NCBI RefSeq assembly: GCF_003121705.1
Contig: NZ_PYHR01000002.1
Span: 434,001-498,000 of the forward strand
Length of the DNA: 64,000 nucleotides
Source: Serinibacter arcticus
GTDB lineage: Bacteria; Actinomycetota; Actinomycetes; Actinomycetales; Beutenbergiaceae
Reading direction: 5' to 3'
This document shows positions 43,219 through 51,946 of this stretch, piece after piece. Under the pieces are notes generated by a model that did not search any database, was not told the origin of the DNA, and saw only the letters and a program-made list of their open reading frames with translations. The number at the start of each line of letters is the position of its first letter. Within the stretch, counting starts at the first letter, position 1. Made by a program: the position numbers and the translations under genes.

Positions 43219-44034
43219 TCAGTCGCGGCTGAGCACTGCTGGAGCGGAAGCCTGGCGTCGGAGACGGCGCCAGGCTTTCTGCATCCCCCACCGGGTCACG
43301 TTGACGAACGCCTCCACCACGATGCTCCGCGACATCTTCGAGACGCCCTCGACGCGCTCGACGAAGGTCACCGGCACCTCGACGATCCGACCACCCGCCG
43401 CGTGCACGCGGTGAGTCATGTCGACCTGGAAGCAGTAGCCCTGCGACGTCACCTCACCCAGCGGGAGCGCGCGCAGCACCCAGGCGGGGTAGACGCGGAA
43501 GCCGGCGGTGGCGTCCTTCACCGGCAGCTGCAGCGCGAGCCGCGCGTAGGTGGTGCCGGCGCGCGAGATGAGCTGGCGGTAGGCCGGCCAGTTGACGATC
43601 GACCCGCCCGGCACCCACCGGGAGCCGATCACGAGGGCGACGCGCTCGTCGTCGGCCGCCGCGAGCAGCGCGGGCAGCTCCTCGGGCTGGTGCGAGGCGT
43701 CGGCGTCCATCTCGACGACGAGGTCGTAGCCCCGTTCCAACGCCCAGCCGAAGCCCGCGACGTAGGCGCGCCCGAGCCCGCCCTTGCCGCTGCGGTGGAG
43801 GACGTGCACGTGCGGGTCGACCTCCGAACGCTCCTGCGCCCACTCCCCCGTGCCGTCGGGGCTGCCGTCGTCGACGACCAGCACGTCGGCGGTCGGGACC
43901 GCGGCCCGCAGCCGGGCGAGCGTCCCTGGCAGCGCCGCGCGCTCGTCGTAGGTCGGGACGATCACGAGGGTGCGCCGCGGGGCCGGTGGGGCGCCGGGTC
44001 CACCCGTCGCGTCCGAGGAGGGGGTGGACGTCAC
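43219..44034 (-). CDS. ppm1: Polyprenol-phosphate mannosyltransferase
   Basis: The 271-residue GT2 enzyme begins TLVIVPTYDERAALPGTLAR. It has VLVVDDGSPDGTGEW, GYDLVVEMDADASHQPEELP (the DxD/DAD motif) and DATAGFRVYPAWVLRALP. It transfers mannose from GDP-mannose to polyprenyl phosphate for lipoglycans and protein mannosylation. Its GTG overlaps the stop of lnt. In mycobacteria Lnt and Ppm1 are fused in one protein; here they are separate but translationally coupled. Confidence 0.9.
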   Translation of the reverse strand: MTSTPSSDATGGPGAPPAPRRTLVIVPTYDERAALPGTLARLRAAVPTADVLVVDDGSPDGTGEWAQERSEVDPHVHVLHRSGKGGLGRAYVAGFGWALERGYDLVVEMDADASHQPEELPALLAAADDERVALVIGSRWVPGGSIVNWPAYRQLISRAGTTYARLALQLPVKDATAGFRVYPAWVLRALPLGEVTSQGYCFQVDMTHRVHAAGGRIVEVPVTFVERVEGVSKMSRSIVVEAFVNVTRWGMQKAWRRLRRQASAPAVLSRD

Positions 44035-45653
44035 GCGCGGACCTTGGCCTTTCGAGGGGTGGAGCCAGGGCCGGACGACCCCGAGCCGGAGCGCCGACGG
44101 CGTCGCGCCGGCACGACGAGGCCGGCGAGCAGGAGCAGCCCCGTGGCGGCGACGACCACGACGTCGGGCGTCGTGCCCATCCGGGTCGCCAGGGTGAGCG
44201 AGGTGCGCAGCCCGAGGGTCGCCGTCAGCGCGTCGGCGGTGAAGAGCCCGGTCCGCTGGGTCACGACGCCGTTCGGGGTCACGACGCCGGAGACCCCGAC
44301 CGTGGAGACCTGGACGGCGGCGCGGCCGTGCTCGACAGCGCGGAAGACGGTCATCGCGAGCTGTTGCTCCGACTCGGCGGTCTCGCCGAACGAGGCGTTG
44401 TTGGTCGGGACGACGATGACCTCGGCGCCCTGGGCGACCGACTCGCGCACGATCGCGTCGTAGGCGACCTCGAAGCAGATCGCGACGCCGAACGGCACGT
44501 CCCGGCCGTCGATCGGCACGGGCACGATGCCGACCTCGGTCCCCGGCGCCATGTCGACAGAGACGAGGTCGACGGCGGCGGAGAACCGACGCGCGATGTC
44601 GCGCAGCGGGATGTACTCGGCGAAGGGGGCCGGGTGCTGCTTGGCGTACACCTCCGTGGCACCGATCCCGGGCTGCCACAGGACGACGTCGTTGTAGCGC
44701 GCGTCCGCCCGGCCGTCGTCGCCGAAGGTGTAGCTCTGGGTGCCGAGCATGATCGGCGCGCCGATCGCGGTCGCCGCGCCGTCGATCGCCTCGCGGGCCT
44801 CCGCATCCGTGCGGGGGTCGTAGTCGGCCGCGTTCTCGGGCCACAGGACGACGTCGAGCTCGCCCGCGTGGTCCGCCGCCAGGCCGATCGTCCCGTCCGC
44901 GTGGTTGCCGATGACCTCGCGCGCGTTGTCGAAGGCGCCGAGCCCCGGTTCGGACACGTTGCCCTGGACGATCCCGACGCGGGCGGTGCCCGCCTCGGCG
45001 CGGACGTCGAGCGGGACGGCGAGCGAGACGACGGGGACGGCCACGAGGGCGAGGACGGCGGCCGTCGTGCGCGCGGGGTGCCGCCGTCGCGCGCTCCACC
45101 ACGCCGACGCGAGGACGAAGCCGAGGACGGCGACGAGCGTGGAGACGAGTGTGGTGCCGCCCACGGCGGCGAGCCGCAGCAGCGGCCCGTCGGTCTGGCT
45201 GAACGCGAGCTTGCCCCACGGGAAGCCTCCGAAGGGGCCGGCCGAGCGGAGGATCTCCCAGGTCGTCCAGGCGAGGCCGAACGCCAGGCCGGACAACCAG
45301 GGCCGGCGGGCGACGGGCGCGAGCCGGCGGATCCAGATCCACGTCACCGCGAACAGCCCGACGGCGATCGACTGGGCCACCGAGAGCGCGGCCCAGGGGA
45401 CGACGCCGACGGCCTCGTTGGCCCACCAGATGTGCACCAGGAAGAAGCTCAGGCCCCAGGTCAGGGCGACGAGGAAGCCCCAGCGGGCGCTGTCGCGGCG
45501 CAGGGCGAGCACGAGGAGCGCCAGGCCGACCATCGCCGCGGGCCACCAGCCGCGCTGCGGGAAGGCGGCATCCGTGACGAGGCCGCCGAGCACCGCGAGG
45601 AGGAGGGTCGTCGCCCGCGACGGAACTCGGAGCTCATCGGGGGGCGGCACCAC
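44031..45653 (-). CDS. lnt: Apolipoprotein N-acyltransferase
   Basis: The 540-residue protein has about eight hydrophobic helices in its N-terminal half and a nitrilase-like domain in its C-terminal half. The catalytic Glu is in VVLWPENAADYDP, the Lys in VYAKQHPAPFAEYIP and the Cys in GVAICFEVAYDAIV. It attaches a third acyl chain to bacterial lipoproteins. GTG at 45653 is followed by a second GTG at 45650; a TATCCT box lies 6 bases before the latter, suggesting a leaderless start there. It overlaps ppm1. Confidence 0.9.
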   Translation of the reverse strand: MVPPPDELRVPSRATTLLLAVLGGLVTDAAFPQRGWWPAAMVGLALLVLALRRDSARWGFLVALTWGLSFFLVHIWWANEAVGVVPWAALSVAQSIAVGLFAVTWIWIRRLAPVARRPWLSGLAFGLAWTTWEILRSAGPFGGFPWGKLAFSQTDGPLLRLAAVGGTTLVSTLVAVLGFVLASAWWSARRRHPARTTAAVLALVAVPVVSLAVPLDVRAEAGTARVGIVQGNVSEPGLGAFDNAREVIGNHADGTIGLAADHAGELDVVLWPENAADYDPRTDAEAREAIDGAATAIGAPIMLGTQSYTFGDDGRADARYNDVVLWQPGIGATEVYAKQHPAPFAEYIPLRDIARRFSAAVDLVSVDMAPGTEVGIVPVPIDGRDVPFGVAICFEVAYDAIVRESVAQGAEVIVVPTNNASFGETAESEQQLAMTVFRAVEHGRAAVQVSTVGVSGVVTPNGVVTQRTGLFTADALTATLGLRTSLTLATRMGTTPDVVVVAATGLLLLAGLVVPARRRRRSGSGSSGPGSTPRKAKVRA

Positions 45654-46018
45654 GCCAGGATACGTCGTCGCGGAGGAGCGACCGGCACCGTCGAGCGGCC
45701 TGCCGTGTCCGTGCTCCCGGGCTCTCCCGGGTCGGTCCGCGTGGGCTTCGGGCCGTCGGTGTCCTCGGGACGCCGACGTTGTCTAGTGCCTCACGCGGAC
45801 CGGACCACGGTCCGCCCCGCTGCGGGTGAGCTGGTTCGTGCATGCCCCCATCCGCACGGTGCTCACGGCAGACAACTCGTCCGGGAGGCCGGTGTCAAGC
45901 GGGTGTCGTCGCAGGTAACGGACGTCCCTGCAGGTCAGCACGACCCGTCCACGAGGTGAACGACAGGGGGCGTCCGGCGTGTCGGACGGCGTGTCGGCCG
46001 GGTCCGTCCACTCAGTGG
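45654..46018. other. 365-base interval with a weak ORF and scattered promoter-like elements
   Basis: A 79-codon minus-strand frame (46022 to 45783) overlaps the stop of the amidohydrolase gene by GTGA. Only its first 18 or so codons look protein-coding, so it is not accepted. A TTGACA...TTGTCT pair (45893-45898 and 45870-45875, 17 bases apart) on the minus strand could be a promoter. No other gene is visible. Confidence 0.4.
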
Positions 46019-46798
46019 TCACAGCCTCCCGGCAAGGATGGCGACGCCGTCGACGACCGTGCTCACGCACCGCGGCGGCTCCCACGTCAGGTCGGTGACG
46101 GCGCCGAGCCGCGGCAGCGGCGGCACGCCGGACCGCGAGTCCAGCGACCACGCCGAGCGCCGGGCGTCGGCCGCCTGCGTCACGAGCTCGTCGGCGTCCC
46201 ACACCGCGAACGTCGCGGGCGAGCCGACGTGCAGCCGCCCGAGCGTCGGTCCGTCGGGGCGGCTGCTGGCGCGCCAGGCCCCGCGGGTGTGCGCGACGAA
46301 CGCCGCCCGGGCGGACAGCCCCGCCGCCAGGGCGTGCTGGACGCGGCGCCACGGCCCGCCGGCGGCGTCGTCCGCGAGCCCGAGGGCGAGCGGCACCCCG
46401 GCGGCGGCGCGGGCCGCCAGGTCCACGTCGCCGAGGCCGACCGGGTCGAGGCAGGCCACCGTGCCGGGCGCGAGGGCGTCCAGCTCGGCCTCGCTGCGCA
46501 CGACGCGAGCCCACGGGCTGCGAGAGGTCTCGTCGAGACGGGCCGCGATCCCCATCGCGGCCAGCGCCGCGGGGTCCGCCACGGGAGCCTGTCCCACGGC
46601 GTCGACGAAGCCGGGGGCCAGCAGCGCGCCGGCGAGGTCGACGACGACCAGGTCGTCCCCGCCGACCCGGGCCTGGACGTCGGCGCCCTCCTCGTCCCCG
46701 AGCCAGGCGATCACCCCGCCGGAGACGAGCAGCGCCGTCGCGAACGGGTCGGCGTCGCTGTGGACGGTGCCGGCGCGGTACAGCGTCGCGGCGCTCAC
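46019..46798 (-). CDS. Degenerate amidohydrolase-family protein
   Basis: The 259-residue protein has the beta-sandwich start TLYRAGTVHSDADPFATALL, the APGFVDAVGQAPVADP region and a C-terminal VGSPATFAVWDADELVTQAA. The usual PGFVDxHxH metal motif is absent: VDA is followed by VGQAP. The barrel is also much shorter than in normal members of about 360-400 residues. It is probably not a metal hydrolase any more. The GTG start overlaps the HelY helicase stop, so it remains translated with that gene. Confidence 0.7.
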   Translation of the reverse strand: MSAATLYRAGTVHSDADPFATALLVSGGVIAWLGDEEGADVQARVGGDDLVVVDLAGALLAPGFVDAVGQAPVADPAALAAMGIAARLDETSRSPWARVVRSEAELDALAPGTVACLDPVGLGDVDLAARAAAGVPLALGLADDAAGGPWRRVQHALAAGLSARAAFVAHTRGAWRASSRPDGPTLGRLHVGSPATFAVWDADELVTQAADARRSAWSLDSRSGVPPLPRLGAVTDLTWEPPRCVSTVVDGVAILAGRL

Positions 46799-49659
46799 AC
46801 GAGCTCCTGCGCGACGACGCCGCGACGGACGAGGCCCATGGCCTCCCGGGCGCGGGACCGCAGGGCCGGGGACGGCGCGGCGTTGGTCAGCTGGTCGAGG
46901 ACGTCGAGCACCTGCTTGCACCACCTCACGAAGTCACCTGCTGCCATGTCACCGCTGCTGAGCACGTCGCTCAGGCTGGTCCCGCGGGCCCACGAGTGCG
47001 CGAGCCGGACGAAACCGGTGTCGATCGGCGGTGCCGGCGTCAGCCCCGCCTCGCGCTCGAGCCCCTCGACCTCGGCCGCGGCCCGTGCCGTGGCGTCGAG
47101 CGCCTGCCCGAGCCGCGCCCCGACCCCGTGCACCACCTGGGGGCCGCCCTCGTCGTCGCCGCGCGAGGAGTAGACGATCGTCGTGACGGCGGCGGCGAGC
47201 TCCGCGGCGTCCAGGGCGTCCCACGCGCCGGACTGCAGGCACTGCGCGAGCACGAGGTCGCGCTCCGCGTACAGCCGACGCAGCCACCGTCCTGCCGGCG
47301 TCACCCGCGTGTCCTCGCCCTCGCGCTCGAGGTAGCCGAGCTCGAGCAGAACCTCGCAGACGCGGTCGAAGTCGCGGGCGATCGAGGCGGTCCTGCTGGC
47401 GATCCGGGCGTTCAGCCGCGTCTGGTCGGCGAGCAGGCCCTCGGCGCGGCGCGCCCAGCGCAGGTGGTCCTCCCGCTCGGGGCAGCCGTGCACGGGGTGC
47501 TGACGGAGCGCGGAGCGCAGCCGGGCGATGCTCGACTCGGACCCCGGCGTCTCGTGCGCGGCGTTCTCGGCCGACCCGATGGAACCCGGCCCACCCGCCC
47601 GGTCGCGCTCGCGGGCGCTGCCGGGGAAGCCGGAGGCGAGGCCGTTGCGCAGCGTGGACGCGAGGTCGCGCCGGGCCCGCGGGTCGCGCGCGTTGAAGTC
47701 GCGCGGCACCTTGACACGGCCGGCGACGCGGACGCCGTGCGGCACCTCCGCCGTCGTGAGGACGCGGACCTGGTGCTCGGAGTTGAGCACCTGGGGGCGC
47801 GGCCCGTCGAAACCGGGCGTGCCCGTGTCCACGACGACGGCCCAGCCCGAGCGGCGTCCGCGCGGGATCTCCAGCACGTCGCCCACGCGCAGGCCGCCCA
47901 GGGAGTCGGCGACCGCGCGCCTGCGGGCCTGCGACCGCTCGCGCTGACCGTCCGCCTCGACGTCGGTCAGGGTGCGCAGGAGCTCGAGGTAGGAGTCGAT
48001 GTCGCCCCGGTCGCACGCCATCGCCTCCCGGTAGCCGGCGAGCGCGTCGGCCTGCTTGTGCGCCTGCCGCGCGAGCCCGACGACGCTGCGGTCGGCCTGG
48101 AACTGCGCGAACGACTGCTCGAGCGTGTCGCGCACGCGCGGGTACGGCGCCTTGCTGAGGAGGTTGACGGCCATGTTGTAGGTCGGACGGAAGCTGGAGC
48201 GCAGCGGGTAGGTGCGGCGCGAGGCGAGGCCGGCGACGGCGTTGGGATCCACGCCCGAGGCGTACAGCACGACGGCGTGCCCCTCGACGTCGATCCCGCG
48301 CCGACCGGCCCGGCCGGTCAGCTGCGTGTACTCCCCCGGTGACAGCGCGGCGTGCTCGCGGCCGTCCCACTTCACCAGACGCTCGATCACCACGGAGCGC
48401 GCGGGCATGTTCACGCCGAGCGACAGCGTCTCGGTGGCGAAGACGACCTTGACCAGCCCGCTGACGAACAGCGCCTCGACCGCCTCCTTGAAGGCGGGCA
48501 GCAGCCCGGCGTGGTGGGCGGCGACCCCGCGCATCGCGGCGACGGCGAAGGAGGAGAACCCGACGGCGTCGAGGTCCTCGGCCGGGATCCGCACGGACGT
48601 GGCCTCGAGGATCTCGCCGATGCGCTTCTGCTCGGCCTGCGTCGTCAGCCGCAGCCCGGAGGCCACGACCTGGTCGACGGCGGCCTCGCAGCCGGCCCGG
48701 GAGAAGACGAAGACGATCGCCGGCAGCAGCCCGACGGCGTCGAGCCGCTCGACGACCGTGTCGCGGCGCGGGGGTCGCACACCCGCCGGCCGGTCGTTGC
48801 GTCCGCCGCCGGACGACCGACCGCCGCGGCCCTGGCGCCCGCGACCCCGGTCGTTGCGTCCGCCGTAGCTGCCCGGCCCGGCGGTCGAGCGCTCGACGCG
48901 ACGCACCGCCTCGACCAGGTCGGGGTTGAGGACGCCGGCCTCGGCACCCGGGCCGTTGTCGCGGGTCGTGTAGAGGTCGAGCACCTCGTGCCTGACCATC
49001 ATGTGCTGCCACAGCGGGACGGGACGGTGCTCGGAGACGACCACCGCCGTCGTGCCCCGCACCTCCGTGAGCCACTCGCCGAACTCCTCGGCGTTGGAGA
49101 CGGTGGCCGAGAGGGAGACGAGCCGCACCGTCGGGGCGAGCAGGAGGATGACCTCCTCCCACACCGGACCGCGGAACGCGTCGGCCAGGTAGTGCACCTC
49201 GTCCATGACGACGTAGCCGAGGTCGTCGAGCGTGCTCGAGGAGCCGTAGATCATGTTGCGCAGCACCTCGGTCGTCATCACGACGACGGGGGCCTCGGAG
49301 TTGATCGACACGTCGCCGGTGAGCAGGCCGACCTTGTCGGGGCCGTGCACGCGGGCGAGGTCGAGGTACTTCTGGTTCGACAGCGCCTTGATCGGCGTCG
49401 TGTAGAACGCCTTCCGCCCCGAGGCGAGCGCGAGGTGGACGGCGCACTCCCCCACGACCGTCTTGCCCGCGCCGGTGGGCGCCGCCACCAGCACGTCCTC
49501 GCCCGAGGCGAGGTGGCGGCAGGCCTGCTGCTGGAAGTCGTCGAGCGGGAAGTCGAGCTCGCGCTCGAACTCCTCCAGGGCCGGTGCCAGGGCCCCCATC
49601 GCTGAGGTCTGCCTGGCCCGTCGGCGCGAGGCCGCGTACCGCTCGGCCGGAGTGGTCAT
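46795..49659 (-). CDS. helY: SKI2/Mtr4-like DEAD/DEAH-box helicase HelY
   Basis: The 954-residue helicase has motif I VLVAAPTGAGKTVVGECAVH, motif II YVVMDEVHYL, motif III LVSLSATVSN and motif VI YTQLTGRAGRRG. The C-terminal half carries the actinobacterial DSHCT-type helical domain. It probably unwinds structured RNA. Between motif III and the second RecA domain, about residues 250-293, sits an Arg-Gly-rich insert (SYGGRNDRGRGRQGRGGRSS and more). ATG at 49659 starts MTTPAERYAASRRRARQ. Confidence 0.9.
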   Translation of the reverse strand: MTTPAERYAASRRRARQTSAMGALAPALEEFERELDFPLDDFQQQACRHLASGEDVLVAAPTGAGKTVVGECAVHLALASGRKAFYTTPIKALSNQKYLDLARVHGPDKVGLLTGDVSINSEAPVVVMTTEVLRNMIYGSSSTLDDLGYVVMDEVHYLADAFRGPVWEEVILLLAPTVRLVSLSATVSNAEEFGEWLTEVRGTTAVVVSEHRPVPLWQHMMVRHEVLDLYTTRDNGPGAEAGVLNPDLVEAVRRVERSTAGPGSYGGRNDRGRGRQGRGGRSSGGGRNDRPAGVRPPRRDTVVERLDAVGLLPAIVFVFSRAGCEAAVDQVVASGLRLTTQAEQKRIGEILEATSVRIPAEDLDAVGFSSFAVAAMRGVAAHHAGLLPAFKEAVEALFVSGLVKVVFATETLSLGVNMPARSVVIERLVKWDGREHAALSPGEYTQLTGRAGRRGIDVEGHAVVLYASGVDPNAVAGLASRRTYPLRSSFRPTYNMAVNLLSKAPYPRVRDTLEQSFAQFQADRSVVGLARQAHKQADALAGYREAMACDRGDIDSYLELLRTLTDVEADGQRERSQARRRAVADSLGGLRVGDVLEIPRGRRSGWAVVVDTGTPGFDGPRPQVLNSEHQVRVLTTAEVPHGVRVAGRVKVPRDFNARDPRARRDLASTLRNGLASGFPGSARERDRAGGPGSIGSAENAAHETPGSESSIARLRSALRQHPVHGCPEREDHLRWARRAEGLLADQTRLNARIASRTASIARDFDRVCEVLLELGYLEREGEDTRVTPAGRWLRRLYAERDLVLAQCLQSGAWDALDAAELAAAVTTIVYSSRGDDEGGPQVVHGVGARLGQALDATARAAAEVEGLEREAGLTPAPPIDTGFVRLAHSWARGTSLSDVLSSGDMAAGDFVRWCKQVLDVLDQLTNAAPSPALRSRAREAMGLVRRGVVAQELV

Positions 49660-49668
49660 GCCTCCACT

Positions 49669-50637
49669 TTAGGCGAGCACCGCGAGCGCTCCGGGGACCA
49701 CGCGCAGGCGCAGCGGGACGCGTCCGACCGGTTCGCCGTCGGCGTGCACGAGCGGGGGCGGCGCGAGCCGGCGCTCGGTGCCGGGGCCGGGCAGCAGGTG
49801 CACCTCCGAGGCCCGCGTGACGCTGACGGCGGGGTGGGACAGGTGCGTGCCGCCGTAGACGCGCGGGAAGACGCGCAGCAGGGTGCGGCGCGGGATCGTG
49901 CGCGCCGTCACGACGTCGAACTGGCCGTCCGTCCAGGAGGCGTCCGGCGCGATCTGCATCCCGCCCCCGATCGAGCGCGAGTTCGCGACGGCGAGGAGCG
50001 TCCCGGCGTCCCCGAGGTCGACCCCGTCGGCCACGACGCGGACGTCGAATCCGCGGAACGCGGCGAGCTCGGCGGCGAGCGCGATGACGTAGCGGGCGGG
50101 GCCGCGCGGTCGCGAGATGCGGTTGGCCCGCCCGTTCACGGCGGCGTCGATGCCCGCGCTGAGCACGTTGAGGAAGAACCGGCGCACGCCGTCGGGGGTG
50201 GCGTCCCCGTCCGCCGCGGTCGCGTCCTGCCGGAGCGTCGTGATCTCGCCGACGTCGAGCCGGCGCGGCGGTCGGGTGAGCGCCGCGACGACGTGGGCCA
50301 CGCCGGTGACCGGGTCACGCAGGTCGAGCCCGAGCGACCGGGCGGTGTCGTTGCCGGTACCGGCCGCGACCAGGCCGAGGGGGACGTGGGGCGCGTGCGT
50401 GAGGATCGCGTTCACCGCGAGGTTCACGACGCCGTCGCCCCCGACGCCCACGAGCGCGTCGGCCCCGGGGGCCTGGAGGAAGGCGGCGGTGCGGGCGCGG
50501 GCGCTCGTCACGTCCGGGGTCGTCAGGTCGACGACGTCGTGGCCCGCGGCGCGCAGCTGGTCGGCCACGACCGGACCCGCCGCCGCGGCGCGGCCGCGCC
50601 CCGCCGCGGGGTTGACGACGAGCCCGATGCGGCTCAT
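49669..50637 (-). CDS. Diacylglycerol kinase-like lipid kinase (DagK_cat domain)
   Basis: The 322-residue protein begins MSRIGLVVNPAAGRGRAAAA. It has LVGVGGDGVVNLAVNAILTH (the GGDGT-like active site, here GGDGV) and VPLGLVAAGTGNDTARSLGL. The C-terminal MQIAPDASWTDGQFDVVTA is also conserved. It would phosphorylate diacylglycerol or a related lipid, perhaps for lipid II recycling or glycolipid synthesis. The ATG overlaps the stop of the coiled-coil membrane gene. Confidence 0.85.
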   Translation of the reverse strand: MSRIGLVVNPAAGRGRAAAAGPVVADQLRAAGHDVVDLTTPDVTSARARTAAFLQAPGADALVGVGGDGVVNLAVNAILTHAPHVPLGLVAAGTGNDTARSLGLDLRDPVTGVAHVVAALTRPPRRLDVGEITTLRQDATAADGDATPDGVRRFFLNVLSAGIDAAVNGRANRISRPRGPARYVIALAAELAAFRGFDVRVVADGVDLGDAGTLLAVANSRSIGGGMQIAPDASWTDGQFDVVTARTIPRRTLLRVFPRVYGGTHLSHPAVSVTRASEVHLLPGPGTERRLAPPPLVHADGEPVGRVPLRLRVVPGALAVLA

Positions 50638-50969
50638 GCGCCGTCGCCGCTGATCTCGTCCCAGCGCCGTGCGGCGCGGTCGTAGCGTCCCTGACGGCGG
50701 TGGCGGCGGGTGGCCCTGACCTCCGCCCGCTCGGCGCGCAGCTCCTCGCGGCGGGCGGCCGACGCGGTGATCTCGGCCTCGATCTCGGCCGCCCTGTCCT
50801 CGAGCGCCTCGAGCTCGGCCATCCGGGCCTCGAGGCGCTCCAGGACCGCCTGCGCCTGCTGCACCTGCGCCATCAGGGCGCGGAAGGACCTCCAGAGCCG
50901 GAGCCCGATCCACACCAGGAGCGCCAGCGCCGCCAGCACCAGGATCACCCACACGAGCCACCAGGGCAT
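50634..50969 (-). CDS. Single-pass membrane coiled-coil protein in the tatA position
   Basis: The 111-residue protein has a hydrophobic N-terminal helix (WWLVWVILVLAALALLVWIG). A long Glu/Arg coiled coil follows, then a basic tail RATRRHRRQGRYDRAARRWD. It lies where tatA and tatC sit in many relatives (pafB-pafC-tatA-tatC-helY), but the TatA FG hinge motif is not present. It overlaps pafC and the lipid kinase by one to four bases. The function is unknown. Confidence 0.65.
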   Translation of the reverse strand: MPWWLVWVILVLAALALLVWIGLRLWRSFRALMAQVQQAQAVLERLEARMAELEALEDRAAEIEAEITASAARREELRAERAEVRATRRHRRQGRYDRAARRWDEISGDGA

Positions 50970-51946
50970 CAGGACACCTCTCCGTAGGCGGCCAGAGCCG
51001 AGGCGGCCCGGACAGCGATCGCGTCAGCGACGTGGGCCGGCGCCAGCGCCAGCACGTCGGGACCCAGGTCGAGCACGAGCCGGGCCAGCCAAGCCTCGTC
51101 CGCGACGTCGAGCTCGACGTCGATGTCGCGCTCCCCCTCGCGCACGACGTCGCCGCCGAACCGCTCGGCCACCCAGCGGCTCCGGGGCGTCAGCGTGAGC
51201 GTGGCGCGCAGCGCCGAGGCCTCCGGGCGCACCCGGCCGGAGGTCGCCCCGACGTCGTGCGGCTCGACGGCGACGCCGGTCGCCGCGACGACGCCGATCC
51301 GGTCCAGCCGGAAGTGGCGCACGCCGTCGGCGAGCAGGCACCAGCCGCGCAGGAACCACGCCTCGCCGTCGCTGAGCAGCTCGAGCGGGTCGACGTCGCG
51401 CTCGGTCGTGCGGTCGGAGGCGTCGGTGTAGCGCAGGTGCACGCGCTCCCCCGCCGCCAGGGCGGCGCGAGCGACGCCGAGCACGCGGGCGACGTGGGCG
51501 TCCAGCGCGGGATCCGCACCGTCGGCCGGGGCGATCGCGACGGCCTCGGCGGCGGTCGCGGCGTCACCCGCAGCCGCCGTGAGCTTGGCCAGCGCCGAGG
51601 ACAGCGCGGGGTCGGAGCCGAGGCCGGGCAGGTTCGCCATGGCACGCAGCGCGACGATCAGGGCGACGGCCTCGCCCGGTCCGAGCCGCAGCGGCCGGTC
51701 CATGCCGCGGGCGTTCGTCAGCGTGATGCGCTGGGAGTCGTAGGAGTCCGCCGAGAAGTCGAGCAGGTCGTCGGGCTGGTAGCCGGGCGTCCCGGAGACC
51801 CACAGCGTGTCGACGTCGCGCATGATCTGCGCCGGCGGCACCCCGAAGTGCTCGGCGAGCTCGGCGACCGGGACGTCGTCGCGGTCGGCCAGGTAGGCCA
51901 CGAGGGCGAGCAGGCGCGCGAGCCGCTCGGAGGTCGCCTCAGCCAC
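50969..51946 (-). CDS. pafC: PafC, WYL-domain regulator
   Basis: The 325-residue protein has an N-terminal winged helix (RLARLLALVAYLADRDDVPV), then a WYL domain with GEAWFLRGWCLLADGVRHFR and LDRIGVV, and a C-terminal WCX extension. PafB and PafC form a heterodimer that activates the LexA-independent DNA-damage regulon in mycobacteria. GTG at 51946 is inside the end of pafB (8-base overlap), typical of the pair. No proteasome genes are in the window. Confidence 0.92.
   Translation of the reverse strand: MAEATSERLARLLALVAYLADRDDVPVAELAEHFGVPPAQIMRDVDTLWVSGTPGYQPDDLLDFSADSYDSQRITLTNARGMDRPLRLGPGEAVALIVALRAMANLPGLGSDPALSSALAKLTAAAGDAATAAEAVAIAPADGADPALDAHVARVLGVARAALAAGERVHLRYTDASDRTTERDVDPLELLSDGEAWFLRGWCLLADGVRHFRLDRIGVVAATGVAVEPHDVGATSGRVRPEASALRATLTLTPRSRWVAERFGGDVVREGERDIDVELDVADEAWLARLVLDLGPDVLALAPAHVADAIAVRAASALAAYGEVS

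Noticed and set aside
45783-46022. 79-codon ORF after the amidohydrolase gene
   Set aside because: GTGA overlap is suggestive, but most codons lack the strong third-position GC of real genes and no family is seen.
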